From assembly GCF_002743335.1 (NCBI RefSeq), contig NZ_PDZB01000003.1, positions 1 through 64,000 on the forward strand: a DNA stretch of 64,000 bases. Direction: 5' to 3'. The position numbers and the translations under genes were made by a program. The notes under the pieces are model-generated. The model did no database searches and was not told where the DNA came from. It saw only the letters and a program-made list of their open reading frames with translations. Each line of letters opens with the position of its first letter. Positions within the stretch are counted from its first letter, which is position 1. This DNA comes from Sporosarcina sp. P32b (GTDB lineage Bacteria; Bacillota; Bacilli; Bacillales_A; Planococcaceae). Shown in pieces: positions 61,882 through 64,000 of the stretch.

Positions 61882-62799
61882 ATGAACAACATGGAAAAAG
61901 TTTTTACGTATTACGACAATCATGCGGCGGCTACTGAAGGATTGTATTTGGATGCGGTGTTGGAAGCTAGTGAAAAGTGGCTCGATCAACCGTCAGCGGT
62001 AGACTTACAAGATCCAGATAAAGAGGAAATTCGTAAAGGCATTCAACTAGCCTTATTAAAAGGATTGAAGCAGTCCACACAAGCTCATCACCAAATGACT
62101 CCTGATACAATTGGCTTTTTGATGGGCTATCTAGTCAATAAATTACTAGACTCAACTCAGCCCGTCACGTTATTGGATCCCGCAGCAGGAACAGGGAACT
62201 TGTTGTTTACAGTATTGAATCAATACAAAGGTTCCGCTTCTGCCAGTGCAGTTGAAATCGATGATGTGTTGATCCAAATTGCTGTGGCGACAGCCAATTT
62301 ATTGGAGTTGCCGGTATCATTTTATTTACAAGACGCGCTTCGTCCGTTACCTATTGATGTAGTCGATGCGGTAGTGAGTGACTTACCTGTAGGCTATTAT
62401 CCTGACGATGAAGTCGCTTTGGATTATGAACTAATGGCACCTGAAGGCCATGCATTCTCTCATTATTTATATATTGAGCAATCTATGCGCTACGTGAAGC
62501 CGGGTGGTTATGGATTATTCATCGTTCCTTCGAAGTTGTTGACTGCTGAAGGGGCAGAACCCATTTTGAATTTTGTCAAAGAACATAAATTATTGAGAGG
62601 CTTGCTTGAATTGCCTTCTTCATTATTTGCGGATCAGCGTTTCGCGAAAAGTATTTTATTATTACAACAACCGCCAAATGAAAACTTTGTCTTGCCGGAC
62701 GTATTGTTAGCGAAAATACCTGAGCTTGGCAATACAACCGCTATGCAAAAGTTCTTCGATAAACTTAGTGCATGGATGGATGAAGAAGAGGAGGAGTGA
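61882..62799 (+). CDS. ytxK: SAM-dependent methyltransferase YtxK
   Basis: A 305-residue N6-adenine-methylase-like protein. SAM site LLDPAAGTGNLLFTVLN (about residue 103-120) and the catalytic loop VVSDLPVGYY, which replaces NPPY with DLPVGYY, so base methylation is uncertain. ATG at 61882 follows TTGGAGGAAT. It lies just upstream of ackA, as in B. subtilis, where it is co-transcribed or near it. Confidence 0.9.
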   Translation: MNNMEKVFTYYDNHAAATEGLYLDAVLEASEKWLDQPSAVDLQDPDKEEIRKGIQLALLKGLKQSTQAHHQMTPDTIGFLMGYLVNKLLDSTQPVTLLDPAAGTGNLLFTVLNQYKGSASASAVEIDDVLIQIAVATANLLELPVSFYLQDALRPLPIDVVDAVVSDLPVGYYPDDEVALDYELMAPEGHAFSHYLYIEQSMRYVKPGGYGLFIVPSKLLTAEGAEPILNFVKEHKLLRGLLELPSSLFADQRFAKSILLLQQPPNENFVLPDVLLAKIPELGNTTAMQKFFDKLSAWMDEEEEE

Positions 62800-62824
62800 C
62801 GAAAAGTCACTTCTCTTCTTTTTT
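62789..62824 (+). terminator. ytxK terminator
   Basis: GAGGAGTGAC near 62790 pairs with GTCACTTCTC near 62805, GAAA loop, then TTCTTTTTT. Confidence 0.8.
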
Positions 62825-62872
62825 AATTCGTGCATATATTAGCGGAAAGATAGTACAGATCCATGAATTCCA

Positions 62873-62901
62873 TTGCTTTTAAAATTGTTAGATACTATAA
62901 T
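62873..62901 (+). promoter_or_regulatory. SigA-type promoter of ackA
   Basis: TTGCTT at 62873-62878, a 17-nt spacer and TATAAT at 62896-62901. Confidence 0.75.
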
Positions 62902-62948
62902 AAATTCAAACGTTCTACGACGTAATTATTTTAAGGGGTGGGTATTTA

Positions 62949-64000
62949 TGCCGAAGATTTTGTCGATAAATGCAGGCAGTTCTTCTTTGAAGTTTCAATT
63001 GATTGAAATGACGAACGAAGAAGAAATTACTAAGGGGTTATTCGAGCGAATTGGTTTAGAAAAATCGGTTTTCACAATGGCAACTGCCGAAAAGAAAATC
63101 GAAAAAGTAGTAGATGTTACAGATCACTCGATGGCAGTTGAGATGCTTTTGGAGCACTTACTCAGTGAGGGAGTCGTTTCATCCTATGATGAGATTGACG
63201 GAATCGGTCACCGTGTTGTTCATGGGGGAGAACTTTATAGTGACTCAGTATTAATTACAGATGAAGTGGTCGAGAGACTTGAAGAAATTTCAAGCTTCGC
63301 ACCTTTGCATAATCCAGCAAACATTGTAGGAATTAAAGCTTTTGAGAAAGCGCTGCCAAACACACCTTCAGTTGCAATCTTTGATACAGCATTTCACCAG
63401 ACGATGCCTGAAAAAGCATTTTTGTATGCGTTACCATATGAATACTATGAAAAATACGGGATTCGTAAATACGGTTTCCACGGGACGAGCCATAAATACG
63501 TAACGGAGCGTGCTGCAAAGATTTTGAATAGACCACTTGAAGATACACGTCTAATCTCTTGTCACTTAGGTAACGGCGCGAGTATCGCAGCAGTTAAAGG
63601 TGGTAAGTCAGTAGACACGTCTATGGGCTTCACTCCGTTAGCAGGAGTAATTATGGGCACGCGGTCAGGTAATATTGATCCGGCTCTTATTCCGTATATG
63701 ATGGAGCGTACGAATGAATCAGCTGAAGAAGTCGTCAACACGTTAAATAAAAAATCAGGACTACTTGGAATCAGTGGATTTTCAAGTGACTTGCGCGATA
63801 TTACGGAAGCTGCAGAACAAGGCAACCACCGTGCGCAATTGGCTCTGGACGTCTTCACAGATCGTATCCACCAACACATCGGTCAATACGCAGCTGGAAT
63901 GGGTGGAGTGGATGCAATCATCTTCACAGCAGGGATTGGCGAGAATAGTGCAATCGTTCGTGAAAAAGTAATGAACGGATTGGAATTCATGGGTGTCTAC
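62949..64000 (+). CDS. ackA: Acetate kinase, partial (window edge)
   Basis: The frame opens at ATG 62949, 9 nt after AAGGGGTGGG, and remains open to the window end, with no stop. It starts [20 protein letters not shown], the acetate kinase phosphate site, and carries [28 protein letters not shown] and the [20 protein letters not shown] motif. Some 350 codons are seen; the usual length is about 395, so about 45 residues are lacking. It converts acetyl-P to acetate with ATP gain. Confidence 0.96.

Overview
The window looks like the chromosome of a low-to-moderate GC, spore-forming member of the Bacillales, most likely a Planococcaceae such as Sporosarcina. This is inferred from protein style and gene order; no search was run. 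Long stretches follow the Bacillus subtilis ytf-ytg-ytz, ytn-yto-ytp, sftA-murC-ytxGH-aroA-ccpA-acuCBA, tyrS/rpsD and ezrA-nifZ-thiI-ytcI-nadF-sppA-yteJ-tpx-ytxK-ackA order. There is an alpha/beta-type small acid-soluble spore protein, and two good SigB-type promoters.

Layout. 1-760 is an 18-copy tandem array of a 42-bp unit. 794-4826 carries a flavoprotein (ytfP), a lipid II flippase-type membrane protein (ytgP), a pseudouridine synthase and a DeoR-type regulator. 5203-8684 has D-amino acid aminotransferase, an unknown protein, trmB and a lactonase (ytnP). 9026-13209 has ytzB, an M42 aminopeptidase, an ITPase-like protein, a lipoprotein, ytpQ and ytpR. 13398-24043 has sftA, murC, ytxG, ytxH, a large FtsA-like protein (where B. 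subtilis has ytxJ), aroA and ccpA. 24169-29839 (minus strand) has acuA, acuB, acuC and a class A penicillin-binding protein. tyrS follows behind a T-box.

From about 31.5 to 44.3 kb, between tyrS and rpsD, lies an accessory island. It holds small unknown genes, two lipoprotein/coiled-coil genes, an IS21 remnant that landed in the 3' end of a tyrosine recombinase, a ruined phage-type methyltransferase gene, a possible type I toxin locus, three unknown membrane proteins with duplicated terminator-like hairpins, phage regulator and terminase remnants, a DnaQ-type exonuclease and a phage-like repressor with operator repeats. Many genes here are broken by stops or frameshifts, which points to a decayed prophage with later cargo.

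From 44.4 kb the conserved backbone resumes: rpsD, a methionine gamma-lyase-like enzyme, a bacterial eRF1-like (bAeRF) protein, stress and envelope genes, ezrA, nifZ-thiI, a spore protein, an acyl-CoA synthetase, NAD kinase, sppA, an RDD protein, tpx, ytxK and the start of ackA, which runs off the window.

The most interesting unexplained signal is at about 46565-46850. A perfect-spacing SigA-type promoter on the minus strand, nested complementary arms forming a multibranched fold and a terminator together predict an RNA of about 280 nt, divergent from the bAeRF gene. Other points of interest are the 42-bp array, the possible SD-sequestered hydrophobic peptide gene at 37351-37452, the FtsA-like protein with a repeated C-terminal module, and the membrane-protein cassette in the island.
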